Origin: Cryptomeria japonica
Taxonomy: Eukaryota; Streptophyta; Pinopsida; Cupressales; Cupressaceae
Direction: 5' to 3'
Assembly (NCBI RefSeq): GCF_030272615.1
Contig: NC_081415.1
Span: forward strand, 108,768,406 to 108,830,405
Length of the DNA: 62,000 bases
Shown here one piece after another: positions 22,064-33,404 of the stretch. The first letter of the stretch is position 1. The number at the start of each line of letters is the position of its first letter. The notes under the pieces were generated by a model. It worked only from the letters and a program-made list of their open reading frames with translations, was not told the origin of the DNA and ran no database searches. The position numbers were made by a program, and so were the translations under genes.

Positions 22064-22106
<43 letters not shown>

Positions 22107-22108
22107 CA
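21346..22108 (-). mobile_element. PLE-C: pseudo-LTR-like 3' UTR block joined to the PLE N-terminal coding region
   Basis: On the minus strand, the microsatellite and conserved tail known from PLE 3' ends (22090-21590) are followed directly by the N-terminal coding region (about 21560-21350): RIKLAKKVANLAFLKRCQDS, then [13 protein letters not shown] and [19 protein letters not shown]. This is expected for PLEs, which are often tandem or carry the same sequence at both ends (pseudo-LTRs). The coding part is cut off at the (CA)n tract near 21353. Confidence 0.78.
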
Positions 22109-22248
22109 CTTAGGTAATCTTCATATGTTATGGTGGATCTTTGTTGTTGTTAGGCTAGGGTTTGGTGGTTGAATTCATTTAGCCTTTCAATTTTGTTATT
22201 ATTGTTATCCATTTTCACCATAAACATTTTGGCACGCCCCGTGGGACA
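22109..22248 (+). repeat. Truncated 5' LTR and primer-binding region of Tat-2
   Basis: TTAGGTAATCTTCATATGTT onward matches the last 118 bases of the Tat LTRs and ends at ACA (22226). It is followed by TT and TTGGCACGCCCCGTGGGAC (about 22230-22247), the position of the tRNA primer-binding site. I do not assign the tRNA. Upstream is (TA)n, so about 660 bases of LTR are missing. Confidence 0.8.
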
Positions 22249-22374
22249 TGGATTTTTGTTAGATCTGTGTTTTTTGCAGATTTTTCTAACCCTATATTGC
22301 TGGTTTGTAAAACAATTTGGAGAATAACCTTGTGCAGCTAGGGTTTTGGACCAAAAATCAAGATCTTGGAGAGA

Positions 22375-23230
22375 TTTGATTATATCTCACAAACGAATAG
22401 GAAATTTTGCACCAAAGTTTTTTGCAGGTTGAAGAAAGTATCAAGAGCTCTTAATACAAAATTCAGATTTTTTGGAGCACATTTTCATTTTCTATGAAAT
22501 TTTTATGATTTTTCATAAAAAATTAATTTTGAGAGAAAATGATAGAATTTTTCATATTTTCTTACATTTTTGGAAATCTCTCATAATTATACACAGGATC
22601 TATTTTTTGTGATTTTAATTTTGATGCAAAATATTTCCCTAAAAATCAGATCTTTAAAAATTATGGTTTTTCCTTATTTTGATCAGATCTCACAAACGAC
22701 TTCAAATTTTGGCATCAAATTTCTTTTTACAAGTCAAGAAAAGTATCAGAAGGATTTAGTAAAAATTTCAGATTTTTTGGATCAATTGTTCAATTTATAT
22801 GAATTTTTTATGATTTTTCATAAAAAATTAATTTTGAGAGAAAATTAGCAATTTTTTTGCATTTTCTTACATTTTTGGAAATATCTCAGAATTATACACA
22901 GGATCTATTTTTTATAATTTTAAATTTGATGCAAAATCATTCCTAAAAAATTAGATCTTTGAAAATTAGGGTTTTGCATTATTTTACTCATATCTCACAA
23001 ACTACTTGGATTTGTTGTAGAAATTTTTTTATGTAGGTTTGGAAGACCATCAGGACTCTCCAGTAAAAATTTCAGATTTTTGGGATTGATTTTGCATTTT
23101 ATATGATTTTTTATGATTTTTCATAAAAAATTAATTTTTGGAGCCAATTAGTAAATTTTTTGGATTTTCTTACATGTCTGGAAATCTCTTGAAATTTTAT
23201 AGATGTTCTTTTTTTATGATGAATCAGATA
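22375..23230 (+). repeat. About 303-bp unit repeated three times in the Tat-2 leader
   Basis: Units start near 22383, 22685 and 22991, each opening with ATCTCACAAAC. Each continues through TTTCAGATTTTTT, TGATTTTTCATAAAAAATTA and TTTTCTTACAT. The third copy is the most diverged. The block is AT-rich and non-coding. Confidence 0.88.
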
Positions 23231-24787
23231 TTTGAATTGGTCAACAAAACGCATTGTTGAAGGCCCCTATTTCAGAAAGTCTTTTGGATCTAAAATTTAC
23301 CTAACTTGTGTGCTTGCAGGAAGGGGTGATCATTTGAAACAATCCAAACTACTAATAAATCTTTGTTGCAAGTCCTTGGCAAGGGTTTTTGGATTTTTAT
23401 TATGTGCCTTGTTTTCATAGACTAGCAAACACTTCAATTGGTGCACTAAAATTGAATCATTGTCTTTTGTGTCTTGAGCAATAGGCTCTTTTTATTTAAT
23501 CTTTAGAGGGCCTGTCTTCCCATGTGGTCATTAGGACTACTAGTGAGAAGAGAACAACCCAAGTGGTAGCAAAAGAAAAGCCATCTTCTTCCAAACCACT
23601 ATAAATAACTGTATTCATGGTGAAAACTATAAATAACGTGTGTTGTTTAGTTCATACCGACACTATGTCTCCCCATAAACCCGTTTGATCAAATTTATTT
23701 GATCAGTTGTAGGACGTAACCCCTACCGGTTGGGAGCCTTCTGTATTTACAAAGCTGAAAGTGTCGCATGTATGGCCACACGAGCGGATGCCCTTACTAG
23801 CACCTTTTTGTTTTAGAAGCCCAAATCCTTCTAGTTGTTGGGGTAGGAGGTTGGACTCTGGTAGCAACCCACACACATACGGTTCTTAGTAGAGATACAA
23901 AGTTCACCACAGGAAGTTTTCGTGGGGATTGATGCTTGGCTGACCCGAGAAGTGAGTGCCGAGGGTGGAGCCAGTGAGGTCAAGCATCTAAGTATCCGCT
24001 CTGAATAGCGTAGCCTCGGGGGTAAAACCCCATGTGGGATCAACAACTATTGTCTTGGCCAGCCATAAGAATTGTGCTTGACTTATTTTAAACATTCAAA
24101 CATTCAAGACCAAACAACAAAACATTGTGTCTTTTGTGTCTTCAAGTGTATGCAAAATAATTTTACATCAAACATCACACTTTTCTTGGAGTCATTGTCA
24201 GTCTAAACACTTGCAAACATTGAGTCCTCATCAACATTGTGTCCTCTTGTCACGAAAAATAGTCAAACATTCAGATTTGGTCACAACCAACAACTTCACA
24301 AATTGGAAAAATTTTACAGTCCAGCAAACAAGAGCAATCAGTTTCGGAATTCTTGAGCTTCCTAGGTTGTTTCTCCAAGTTTTCATCTAGCATTCAACTT
24401 GTCTTTGGGTCTCACACAGTCCATCATTGCTTCACATCTTGCTTTACATTCACACTTGTCTAAACTTGAGTCAAAAGGTCACTTGCTTGTCCTCATCATA
24501 CTTTGTCAACACACTACATACAACAACACTTTGCTAAGTGGTCCCTCATCAAGGTCTATCACCTTTGGGTCTCATTTGGTCTTAATTAGAGTCAAGGTCA
24601 AGTTACCTCATCAAGAGAAACTATCCTCTCTTTGGAAGTCACACCTACTCTACTACATACATACTTGGTCTTACACTTTGGACATTGCAAGTACACCTCA
24701 GATTCATTTACACTCCATCCAACTCTTGGTCTTCCATACTTTTTCCATTTTCATCTAGTCTCACACATCTTGGTCAATACCTAGTTT
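23231..24787 (+). other. Remainder of the Tat-2 5' leader
   Basis: No gene is supported. The final 550 bases align with the Tat-1 leader. A GC-richer segment at 23690-24060 has no conserved open frame that I can confirm, since Tat-1 upstream is outside the window. Confidence 0.6.
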
Positions 24788-27700
24788 ATGGTTGAAACCC
24801 GTCTTCAAAAATCTAGGAGAGAAACTAAAGAGGCTCAAGAGTCCGCAAACATGAGTTCTTATGAGTATGACAATGATATCTTTTTCAATACTGATCATAA
24901 CACATTACCTGACATGGATGCCTATAGAAACATTCCAAATGTTGAGAACATGGACACTACAAACAACAATGATACAGACAATGACAATATGGACAACTTT
25001 TCAGTACATTCAGCAGATGTGGAAGAATCCATTATGGACCCCCGCTTCAATCGATTGATTGAGGAAATAATGAGGAGAGATAGACAATACTTCTTACAAA
25101 TGATGGCACAAAGTGGAGCCAAGATACCTCATGATTTTGACATGTCTCAAATAATGGAAAATCGACCTTTGTAACAAACTCACTCCAACATGGATCAAAG
25201 GAGGCCTAATAGTGGAGGAAATAGAGGACCACATCTTGTGCTTGAATCACCATCATCTTTGTTTCAAAAACTAGAGGTCCCACATACACATGGTCAAGCA
25301 TATGATACTCACCTTCGCAGACCATTATGGAAGTCTTATGCAGAAAGATATGCTCAATCACATACAAATGCTAAGGATCAACCACCAAAGCAATTGGATA
25401 TTCAAAGGCATGCTCAAAATTTGGACACAAGGAAACCCCGTGTCAAATTTGGGGGCAACACATCAGAACATGACATGCCTGTAGAGTATGGTATACATGG
25501 ACAAAATAGATATTTCATTCCTCAACATGAATCTATACCAAGTGGTCCATATATGCAGCATCACTATAGACCTCCTCCATATGAACATGTGTATGATCAA
25601 TATCATCCATATATGCAACATGCTTCTCCTCTAATTGGTGCCTCAAGCATGGGGTGTGGTCCAAGAAGTCAATCTCAACCTAAGAGCAATTTGGAGCAAC
25701 AAATCAAGGACTTACAAAAGAAAATGGAGGACATAAATACACCGAAGCCAACATATAGAATGAGAGACATATGTCCTTATCCATTCGACAAGAGCATTCC
25801 AATGCCTCCATTTCCTACACACTTTGTGATGCCTAAATTTGATAAGTATAGAGGAAAAGGGGATCCTAAGGCACACATAAGACAGTTTTTCACAGCTTGC
25901 ATTGAAGTAGCTTCAGAAGAGACATATTTGATGAGATTATTCCCACAAAGCTTAGGTGATCAAGCTATGGAATGGTTCTCCCAACTCCCACCTGGTATTA
26001 AGTCATGGGGTGACTTAGAAGAGGCATTTATTCAACATTTCTTCTACAATATAGAGACAGACATATCAGTCACTACTTTATGCAACACCAAGAAAAAAGA
26101 GGGAGAGTCTTTTGCATCATTTTTACAAAGATGGAGGAATCTAGCTAGCAGATGCTCTTGTGAAATTCCACAAAAACAAATGGTAGAGATGTTCACACAA
26201 AACGTTAACAAAGACATTGGCTATGATCTAAGGAAAGCTTGTTTGTCCACCTTTAGGGACGTTATTGAAAAAGGATTAGCAATAGAAAAGGTCCTAATTG
26301 ACCAAGGAGTCATTAAGATATTTAAGGAGAACAAAGATGACTTTAAAGGAAAAGAAAAGCCAAGACTTTGGAATAAAAACAAGAACACAGTCAATGATGG
26401 TGTTGTTGATGCCAATACAGTGCGACCCAAATTTATCTTTTCGGGATCAAGTTCTACAAACAATCAAGTGAATACTCAAACAACTTCTAGATCACAAAGG
26501 AAGTACACTCCATTGGGAGAACCACTTGAGTCAGTCTTCAAAAAGTTAGTGGCAAACAAGGTAATCACAGTTCCAGATTTTCCTCCATATGAACCAAAGG
26601 TTAAACCAAATTGGTGGAATGATGATGAGTATTGTGAATTTCATAAGAGCAAGGGTCATAAGATAGGAAATTGTCATCGATTGAAGAACATCGTACAAGA
26701 CCTCATTGATAGAGGTGACATTGAGATTGAAGGACACTCATACAATCAAGAACATGAGATGTTTAAGGAGCCGTTCCCAAAGCATGACAAGGGAAAAGCT
26801 AAAGCCACAGATGATCAAACCAACTATACTAGAGCACCTTACAACTATGATTCAACCATCAATCACATCTTGATGGATAATTATGTCTCTACTATTATCA
26901 TCAAGGATAAAAACCCTGAGAATCCTACTCAGAGACCCAAGATTGTCCTAAAAGGTGTTGGATCTTCTTCCAAACCTACTTCTGAATGTCATGTTACAAC
27001 CCATCGAGGTAAAATTACTTTGCCAGGTGCTTCAACTAAAAACACCACTTCTTCATCAACCAAACCTGAGTATGACCTTGTAGAACAGTTAGGGAAGACA
27101 CCCCTGCTCATCTCCATACTTGAGCTCTTACGCATATCCCCCACACATAAAGCCATTCTTGACAAAATCTTGAGAGAGACTTCTGTTCCAACTGATCTGA
27201 ACATGGACTAGTTTCAAGCCATGGTGGGATACCTTTCCATTCCACACTCCCTTACATTCACAGAAGCTGATGATGCCTCTGTAAGTCAGCCACATAATGG
27301 ACCACTACATGTTGAAGCCTTCATACACAAACATCGAATAAAGCGAGTCCTGATAGATGGAGGAGCTGGTCTAAACATTTGTACATTGAGCACTATTAAA
27401 CAATTGGGATATTTTGATAAAGCTGTGAATTCTACAGATCAAATCACCATCAAGGCATATGATGATGAAGAACGTTCGTCCAAAGGCACAGTCACCTTAC
27501 CTCTCAGAGTTGGACCGGTTACAAAGGATGTGGTTTGTCAAGTCCTTGATCTAGATCTCACATACAACATACTCTTGGGATGCCCATGGATTCATGAGAT
27601 GAGCACAATACCATCAACATATCATCGATGCATCAAGTTTCCACACAATGGAGTTGAAGTGACTATCAAAGCTGACCCAAATCCATTCATATATTGCAAC

Positions 27701-28105
27701 AATTTTCAACCTAGATCAAAAATAACAATCCCATTCAATCAAGAAGCTATTCCTTCATCAGCATATGTGGATCCAGAATCCTTGAAAATTTCTACATCAA
27801 AACAAGCAGAGCACAAAGAAAATTTCAAGTTTAAAGACATGGGATGTGGTGAGTATATCTTTCATGTTGATCAACTCCCACTATCTCCTAAGACATTCAA
27901 TCGACAAGAACAACCTACAAAAAAATTGCAATGCCAAGGAATTGGGTGTGAACCACCTAGTGTTGTGGCTACTAAGTCTGAATGCAAATCTCCTCTAGTG
28001 GTGCAAGCATCTCTTGATATCAATAGTCCTAAGAGTGGTTCCAACAAAGAATCTATTGAGTGCATCACCAGTCCTCTTGAGAACTCACATAGCTTTACCA
28101 TATAA
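24788..28105 (+). pseudogene. gag: Tat-2 gag-protease, nearly continuous frame
   Basis: One frame runs from the ATG at 24788 to the TAA at 28103-28105. It is interrupted only by TAA at 25172-25174 (CAA in Tat-1) and TAG at 27209-27211 (CAG in Tat-1). It holds the capsid-like region, the zinc knuckle CEFHKSKGHKIGNC (about 26632-26673), the linker YDLVEQLGKTPLLISILELL and the protease motif LIDGGAGLNIC (about 27350). It is far better preserved than Tat-1 gag, which has frameshifts. After about 27780 the C-terminal part diverges from Tat-1 and lacks the G-patch-like block. Confidence 0.92.
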
Positions 28106-28906
28106 TCCACTCATTCCATTTCCACTCCACTCCCAGACTTGGATCAACAAGAATTACAAAAGCCCTTACTCATTGGGGATCAAAAATCAAGATTTGAAAA
28201 GAAAAATCTAAAAGTCAAAAATAAAGAAAAGTGCTTTAGTCCAAATCAAAATCAAAAGCTATTGGACTCTACAAAAATCAAAGTCAAGGATAAAAATCCT
28301 ATGAAAGAAAAAGAACAAGAGTTGATCTCCCCTAATATCAAAATAACTATGGGCAAAAGTTCTAAAGTTTCAAGTCAAAAAGCATACTTGTTGATCCTAA
28401 GTCTCCATCATGCTATCCTACTTTCACTTCTTTTCGCAATCATAAGCCTTCATCACTCATCTAATTGTTCCACACATCCTTTCCCTTCTGGCGATACATC
28501 ATAAACCTTTAATGGAGCTTCCTTGAAGGACTTTGTTATTAGGGATGCCCAAACTTCTGCAAGTGACACGCATACGGGCCTACATAGTCCACACGCTAGT
28601 AATTCTATCTCAGTTCCTTCATCAAGGAAGACAACCACTTGAGATACACATCATTCAGTCAAGGAACATTGTAGTTACAATCATAAGGTCAAGCCTTGCA
28701 CATTTGAGGTAGGTGATTTGATTCTCAGAGAAAACCCCAAAAATCAGCAAGACAGAGAGAAGAAGGGCAAGTTCAAACCAAATTGGTTTGGTCCTTACAT
28801 CATTACAATAGCATATGGATCTGGGGCATATCAGCTCTCAACTACAGAAGGTGAACCTTTGGAGGATTGTATCAATAACATGCACCTTCGTAGGTTTTAC
28901 ACATAG
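28106..28906 (+). pseudogene. Tat-2 novel segment fused in frame to the integrase C-terminal tail
   Basis: The same reading frame as gag-protease continues beyond the stop at 28105 with only two more stops (28504 and about 28638). The first part is Lys/Asn/Gln-rich. It is followed by a hydrophobic stretch, AYLLILSLHHAILLSLLFAI (about 28381-28440), which could be a membrane segment. From about 28676 the frame enters the integrase tail (SYNHKVKP, DLILRENP, GPYIITIAYGSGAYQL, HLRRFYT) and stops at 28906. I do not recognise the novel part. The junction with Tat-1-like sequence corresponds to 8010 in Tat-1. Confidence 0.7.
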
Positions 28907-30629
28907 CTCTTCAGAGTAACCTAATTCAAAAAATTCAAAAAAATTCAAAAAAAAAAAAATATACAAAAAAATTAAAAAATTTCAAAAATACAAAAAAAAA
29001 TTATAAAAACAAAAAAAATCGTTACTTGGTGAAAACCTGACAAACATGCGCCTTGTGACACAAAAAAATCAAAAAATCAAAAAAAGTAAAGAGAAATAAT
29101 TTCGTCCAACGGTGAAAACCACTTCGGTGGTGCCCTGGGCAAGTACCATGGTGAAAACTGGGTCACCAACGCCATGCGTAGAGACATTGCTGCTCCCTCC
29201 TTCAGGATCCACTTTCATCCTTTCACTTTGCACACACTCACAACCAATTCATCCATAATAAACTTACCCATTCCCATCATGGCTTGTTATTGATTTACCC
29301 AAGATTGGTTAGCCATTCATAATACACCTCCCTTTCCATCCATAATAAATCAAATCCTATATGTGGCTACGACAAATCCTATGTCTAGTGATGGATGTGG
29401 AACTAAGAACATCACATGTTTCAAGGAGTACAATTTCTTCCAGCTTCCGTCAGTCTATTCACGCACAATCCACAATAAAGCAACATTTGCATCGCCAGTC
29501 CGCAATAAGGTCTCGTCTTCTTCGCAATAAAATATCAGTTTCATGGATTCAGTCAGTTTCAGATGAGACAACAACAACAATGAGCTTCAACAAAATCAAA
29601 TCTTTCAACAGACTCAGACAACATATGGTTCCGTGCTATCTATCCTTTTTGTGAAAGTAAACATTATGACCACAATCAAATAAGACTTATACAAGTGACA
29701 AGAGACACTAAAATTGAGGACTACAGTGGATGTTGGTGTCGAGTCTTGGTTTTCTTTTGATTTTATCTTTATGTGACATGTCTTTTAGCTTTTTTAGGAT
29801 TTCTCTTACTAGAGATTCTATCTCTCGGATGTCTTTGACTAGAAAGGCGAGGATGGGGTATCATCACCTATTTGTATTTGCTGTCTATGGATTGTCTTTT
29901 AGTAATGCTATGACTTGTCCAAGGATATGAGGACACTGTGAGCCTAGTGTGAACTGGGGCATTCCTTGTTTGTGACTATCTTATCTCCATGCAAATAGGT
30001 ACAATGACTTTTTGGGTCAAACATATGCCTCAATTGTCATAACCTACTTGCCATAATAAAGCTCAATGATGATAATGCACAAGAAGCTCTTTCATGTTCA
30101 TATCTTCTATCTTTCATCCCCCTTTCTTGATTGACTTCCATTGTCCTTTTTGAGTCCGTGTAGCCTGCTATCACATGATTGAGTATAATGACACACCAAA
30201 AACATTTGCATTTCATGTAGTTTGCACCTGCATTACCACATATAAGCATTTCATACATACATATAGATATCACAACTGCATCACATCCTGCACACAACAC
30301 CTGTTAGCACAATTTACATTTGCATTATCATATTCATCTACATTACATACATTCACATTTGCATCATGCATACACATATAAAACATAAAAGAACAAAAAA
30401 ATATATTGCATTGCATCATATACATATTTGCATCCATATCATAAGTATCACACAGAAACATACATCACATAGGTATGCATGCATATAGCTTTCGCAAAGA
30501 TGAATCATTTCATATATATATATAAAGTGTCATGATACAATGATGTCAAAATCATATGGCTATAATCACCCGCAGGTGTCTACATCATCATACAAAATGG
30601 TACAATACTGATACATAGGGAGCCCTCTA
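28907..30629 (+). other. 3' non-coding region of Tat-2
   Basis: An A-rich tract (28920-29020) is followed by the conserved GGTGAAAAC block (29021-29170) and CAT-rich low-complexity DNA (30190-30500), colinear with Tat-1. No gene is supported. Confidence 0.75.
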
Positions 30630-31234
30630 CGGCTATGATGAATTCCCTTCCTCAGAGCTGGCTGGCCTCAACAGAGTCCGAGCCCTAGAAGGACCCGCCC
30701 CAAGATCATCTCTCCTGGCCCCTGTGTCCCTTGCAGCCACCCCTTGTGTCGCCCTATCCGGACAGAGGAACCCACTGATAACTCCTGCCAACACTATTGG
30801 TAGTGCTAATCCTATCCATGTCATGGTATCTGATGCCACATGTCCCACCCTCATCTCCAGTCCCAGATCCTAGAACACTCGTCTCAGTGCATCCCTGTCT
30901 CCGTCTCGATCGTAGGGTACTAACTCCCCATTGATCGGTATCCGCAGAATCCTGTATACATCCTCCAAGGTGGCTGTCATCTCCCCCATCGGCAAATGAA
31001 AAGTACATGTCTCGGAGTGCCACCTCTCCGCCAATGCAGTCAGTAGTCCCATGTTTGCCCGAAACTCAGGCACATACAGAACATGTCTCAATCCCATAGC
31101 CTCAATCGCTGCTCGGTCCTCAAGTGTCAACTCAGGTCGCAATCTCTGTGTCGACGGAAATCTCTCCTATGACTCTAGCATTGGCAAATACTCCTGCAGT
31201 CAAGCAAATCAATTGTGTCAGTCATAGTGGCATT

Positions 31235-31590
31235 CACTGTTTATCACAAAATGCTACTTTTTATCTAAATGCATATGGCATTCTATCCTAGTGACACTCC
31301 CTGTTCATCACAAAGTGTTGCTATCTATCCTAGTGACACTCCCTATTCATCACAAAGTGTTGCTATCTATCCCAATGACACTCACTGTTCATCACAAAGT
31401 GTTGCTATTTATCCTAGTGGTACTCCTTGTTCATCACAAAGTACTACGTGTTTGACACTCACTGTTCATCACAAAGTGCTCCTCACATTTGCACTCACTG
31501 TTCATCACAAAGTGTTGCTCATATTTTAGTACTCCCTGTTCATCACAAAGTACTATATTTTGGTACTCACTGTTCATCACAAAGTGCCTT
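31235..31590 (+). repeat. TTCATCACAAAGTG minisatellite (Tat-2 copy)
   Basis: About ten copies of TGTTCATCACAAAGTG with variable spacers lie inside the predicted intron of the antisense gene. The copy number and spacers differ from Tat-1. Confidence 0.9.
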
Positions 31591-31724
31591 GATCTATTCT
31601 AGTCTTCCCTAGAGGACCTGCTTGAGTGTATCCTCTTAGCAACTTATCCAATCGACAATGTATGTTCCTGACAGAACTGCCGATTTGTCCTAAAAGACAC
31701 AAATTCACATTTTTTTTTTTGACA

Positions 31725-31945
31725 TAAACGCGCTTTCTTGACACAAACGCGCTTAAAGACTACACAGACGCATCTGAAAAACACAGATGCACCTGAAAGA
31801 CACAGACACCCCTACACTGCATAGACATGGCCGCATTCGATGCAGACGCATTTCCAAACACAGATGCGCCTGGCACAAACCCAGACGCGCCTGGTGGACA
31901 TAGATGCGCTTGGCACCAACACAGACGTGCTTAGACATTTTTTAA
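31725..31945 (+). repeat. CACAGACGC-type minisatellite (Tat-2 copy)
   Basis: About ten units such as ACACAGACGCATCTGA and ACACAGATGCACCTGA. Many CG dinucleotides of the Tat-1 array appear here as TG or CA, as expected from deamination of methylated cytosine. Confidence 0.8.
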
Positions 31946-32215
31946 CATTTTTGGACCCTAACCTAAAGTGCATTTATTTCCCTATCTACCATGCATTAAT
32001 GACAACAATAAATGCATCAAAGTACAAGGAGGTTTTGTGGTACTTACCGGCTCTCCCGCCTTTGCTGGCCTCTGGAATCGGCGAACATGGTCAAATCTGT
32101 GAACAAAAGCCATCGCTGCTGACTGCTATTGCTCTATTTTCGCTCTGCACTCTACTCTCGTAGATGTGTGGATGACAATGAGGATGTCTTTTGCCCATGG
32201 TCTATCTTATAGCCT

Positions 32216-32222
32216 ACCCTCG
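32216..32222 (-). promoter_or_regulatory. TATA box candidate for the antisense PMD gene (Tat-2)
   Basis: GGCTATAAGATAG on the minus strand is identical to the Tat-1 copy at 12973-12979 and lies about 103 bases upstream of the exon 1 ATG. Confidence 0.5.
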
Positions 32223-32411
32223 CCTTAGCCCTCGTTTCCCGAGTCAGTCTTCTTTATCCTGTGACTCTGTCACTTTATCTGGTCAGTCCATTCTATCCTA
32301 TCTTTCTTATCGAGAGATTTTCTATGATCTTTTCAGACATTTTCATCCAATCTCTCGAGGGGGCATATAACTCCCATCTTGGGGCAACTCTATATTAGTT
32401 CATTTTATCTT

Positions 32412-32458
32412 CTTTGAAACAATACGACAAGCCGCATTGTCTCAAAGAGGGGCAAAAT
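32412..32458 (+). promoter_or_regulatory. Hairpin and polypurine tract of Tat-2
   Basis: CTTTGAAACAATACG and GCATTGTCTCAAAG form the stem. AGAGGGGCAAAA follows and ends at the LTR start (32459). Confidence 0.72.
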
Positions 32459-33244
32459 GTAGACACCCAAAATTGTCATGTCTAATTAAATAAATATTTT
32501 ATTTATTTAATTATCTAAGCCTAATTCTTCTATTAATTAAATAAATCTTTATTTATTTAATTAATTCATTTATCCTCTTCTATCCTTATTTCTCATTTGA
32601 ATAAATTCATTTATTTATTTAAATTATCTTTTTCCTAAATTAAATAAATATCTTATTTATTTAATTGATCCCACTTCTTCTATTAATTAAATAAATCTTT
32701 ATTTATTTAATTAATTCATTAACCTTTTCTACCCATGACACATGTCATTCATCTCTTAATTCCTACACTACCTACCTCTTTCATTATTTTATTATATCTT
32801 CTACCTACCCTCTAATCATAGCCGACCTCCTTTTACACCTCTCAATCTTATCCCTCCATTTCATATTTGTGTCTTCTATATAAGGAGATGCTTCCTTCAT
32901 TATCAACCCTAATCAATCATCCTAATCAACCTAGCTAATCATTTTATGCACTTGACTACACTACGATCCTACTTGCAACCACATTCCATTCTTTGTTGAG
33001 CTCTTGTGTACATAAAATCTAAGAGCAAATATATCAAGCAAGATCAATGGAGATAGGAAGAATGGAGATCAAAACCCTATTGGACATGTAATGGTATAAT
33101 CTTTGTGATTTCATTTTATTTGCATTGTCTTAGGTAATCTTCATATGTTATGGTGGATCTTTGTTGTTGTTAGGCTAGGGTTTGGTGGTTGAATTCATTT
33201 AGCCTTTCAATTTTGTTATTATTGTTATCCATTTTCACCATATA
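32459..33244 (+). repeat. 3' LTR of Tat-2
   Basis: Starts TGTAGACACCC and ends at CACCATATA, merging with a (TA)n tract. A canonical TATATAAGG box stands at 32877-32885. AT-rich inverted repeats fill the first 270 bases as in Tat-1. Confidence 0.88.
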
Positions 33245-33404
33245 TATATATATATATATGAAAACAAAGCATAAATATACAAATATATATATACATATAT
33301 ACATGTATATATACATATGTATACATATGTATACATATGCATACATATGTATATATATGTATACATATACATATGTATACATATGTACATATGTATATAT
33401 ATAC
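33245..33404. repeat. TATA/CATATG microsatellite between Tat-2 and PLE-D
   Basis: About 160 bases of TA and ATACAT/GTATAC units directly join the LTR end to PLE coding sequence. The open frames in it are repeat artefacts. Confidence 0.9.

Larger units (their letters stand above)
30633..32113 (-). pseudogene. Antisense PMD gene of Tat-2, internally deleted
   Basis: Exon 1 is 32113-32048 (22 codons, MAFVHRFDHVRRFQRP) and ends at GTAAGT as in Tat-1. The intron runs 32047-31194 and exon 2 starts EYLPMLES in frame. A TAG follows at once where Tat-1 reads Arg-Lys. The PMD signature WHSETCTFHLPMGEMTATLE and DVYRILRIPINGEL are retained (about 31030-30940). A stop after RRVF and then ISGFLCPDRATQG lead directly into the C-terminal tail (DLGAGPSRARTLLRP). 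This means roughly 1.3 kb of PMD C-terminal half, linker and coiled coil present in Tat-1 is deleted. Confidence 0.77.
22109..33244 (+). mobile_element. Tat-2: non-autonomous Tat-type retrotransposon
   Basis: The order is 5' LTR remnant (118 bases), primer-binding region, long leader with a tandem triplication, gag, protease, a novel segment, integrase tail only, 3' region with antisense PMD gene, polypurine tract and 3' LTR. It is closely similar to Tat-1 in gag, protease, 3' region and LTR. It lacks RT, both RNase H domains, and the zinc and catalytic parts of integrase, so it would need proteins from a relative. Both its ends adjoin TA-rich microsatellite that belongs to or resembles PLE sequence. 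Confidence 0.9.
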
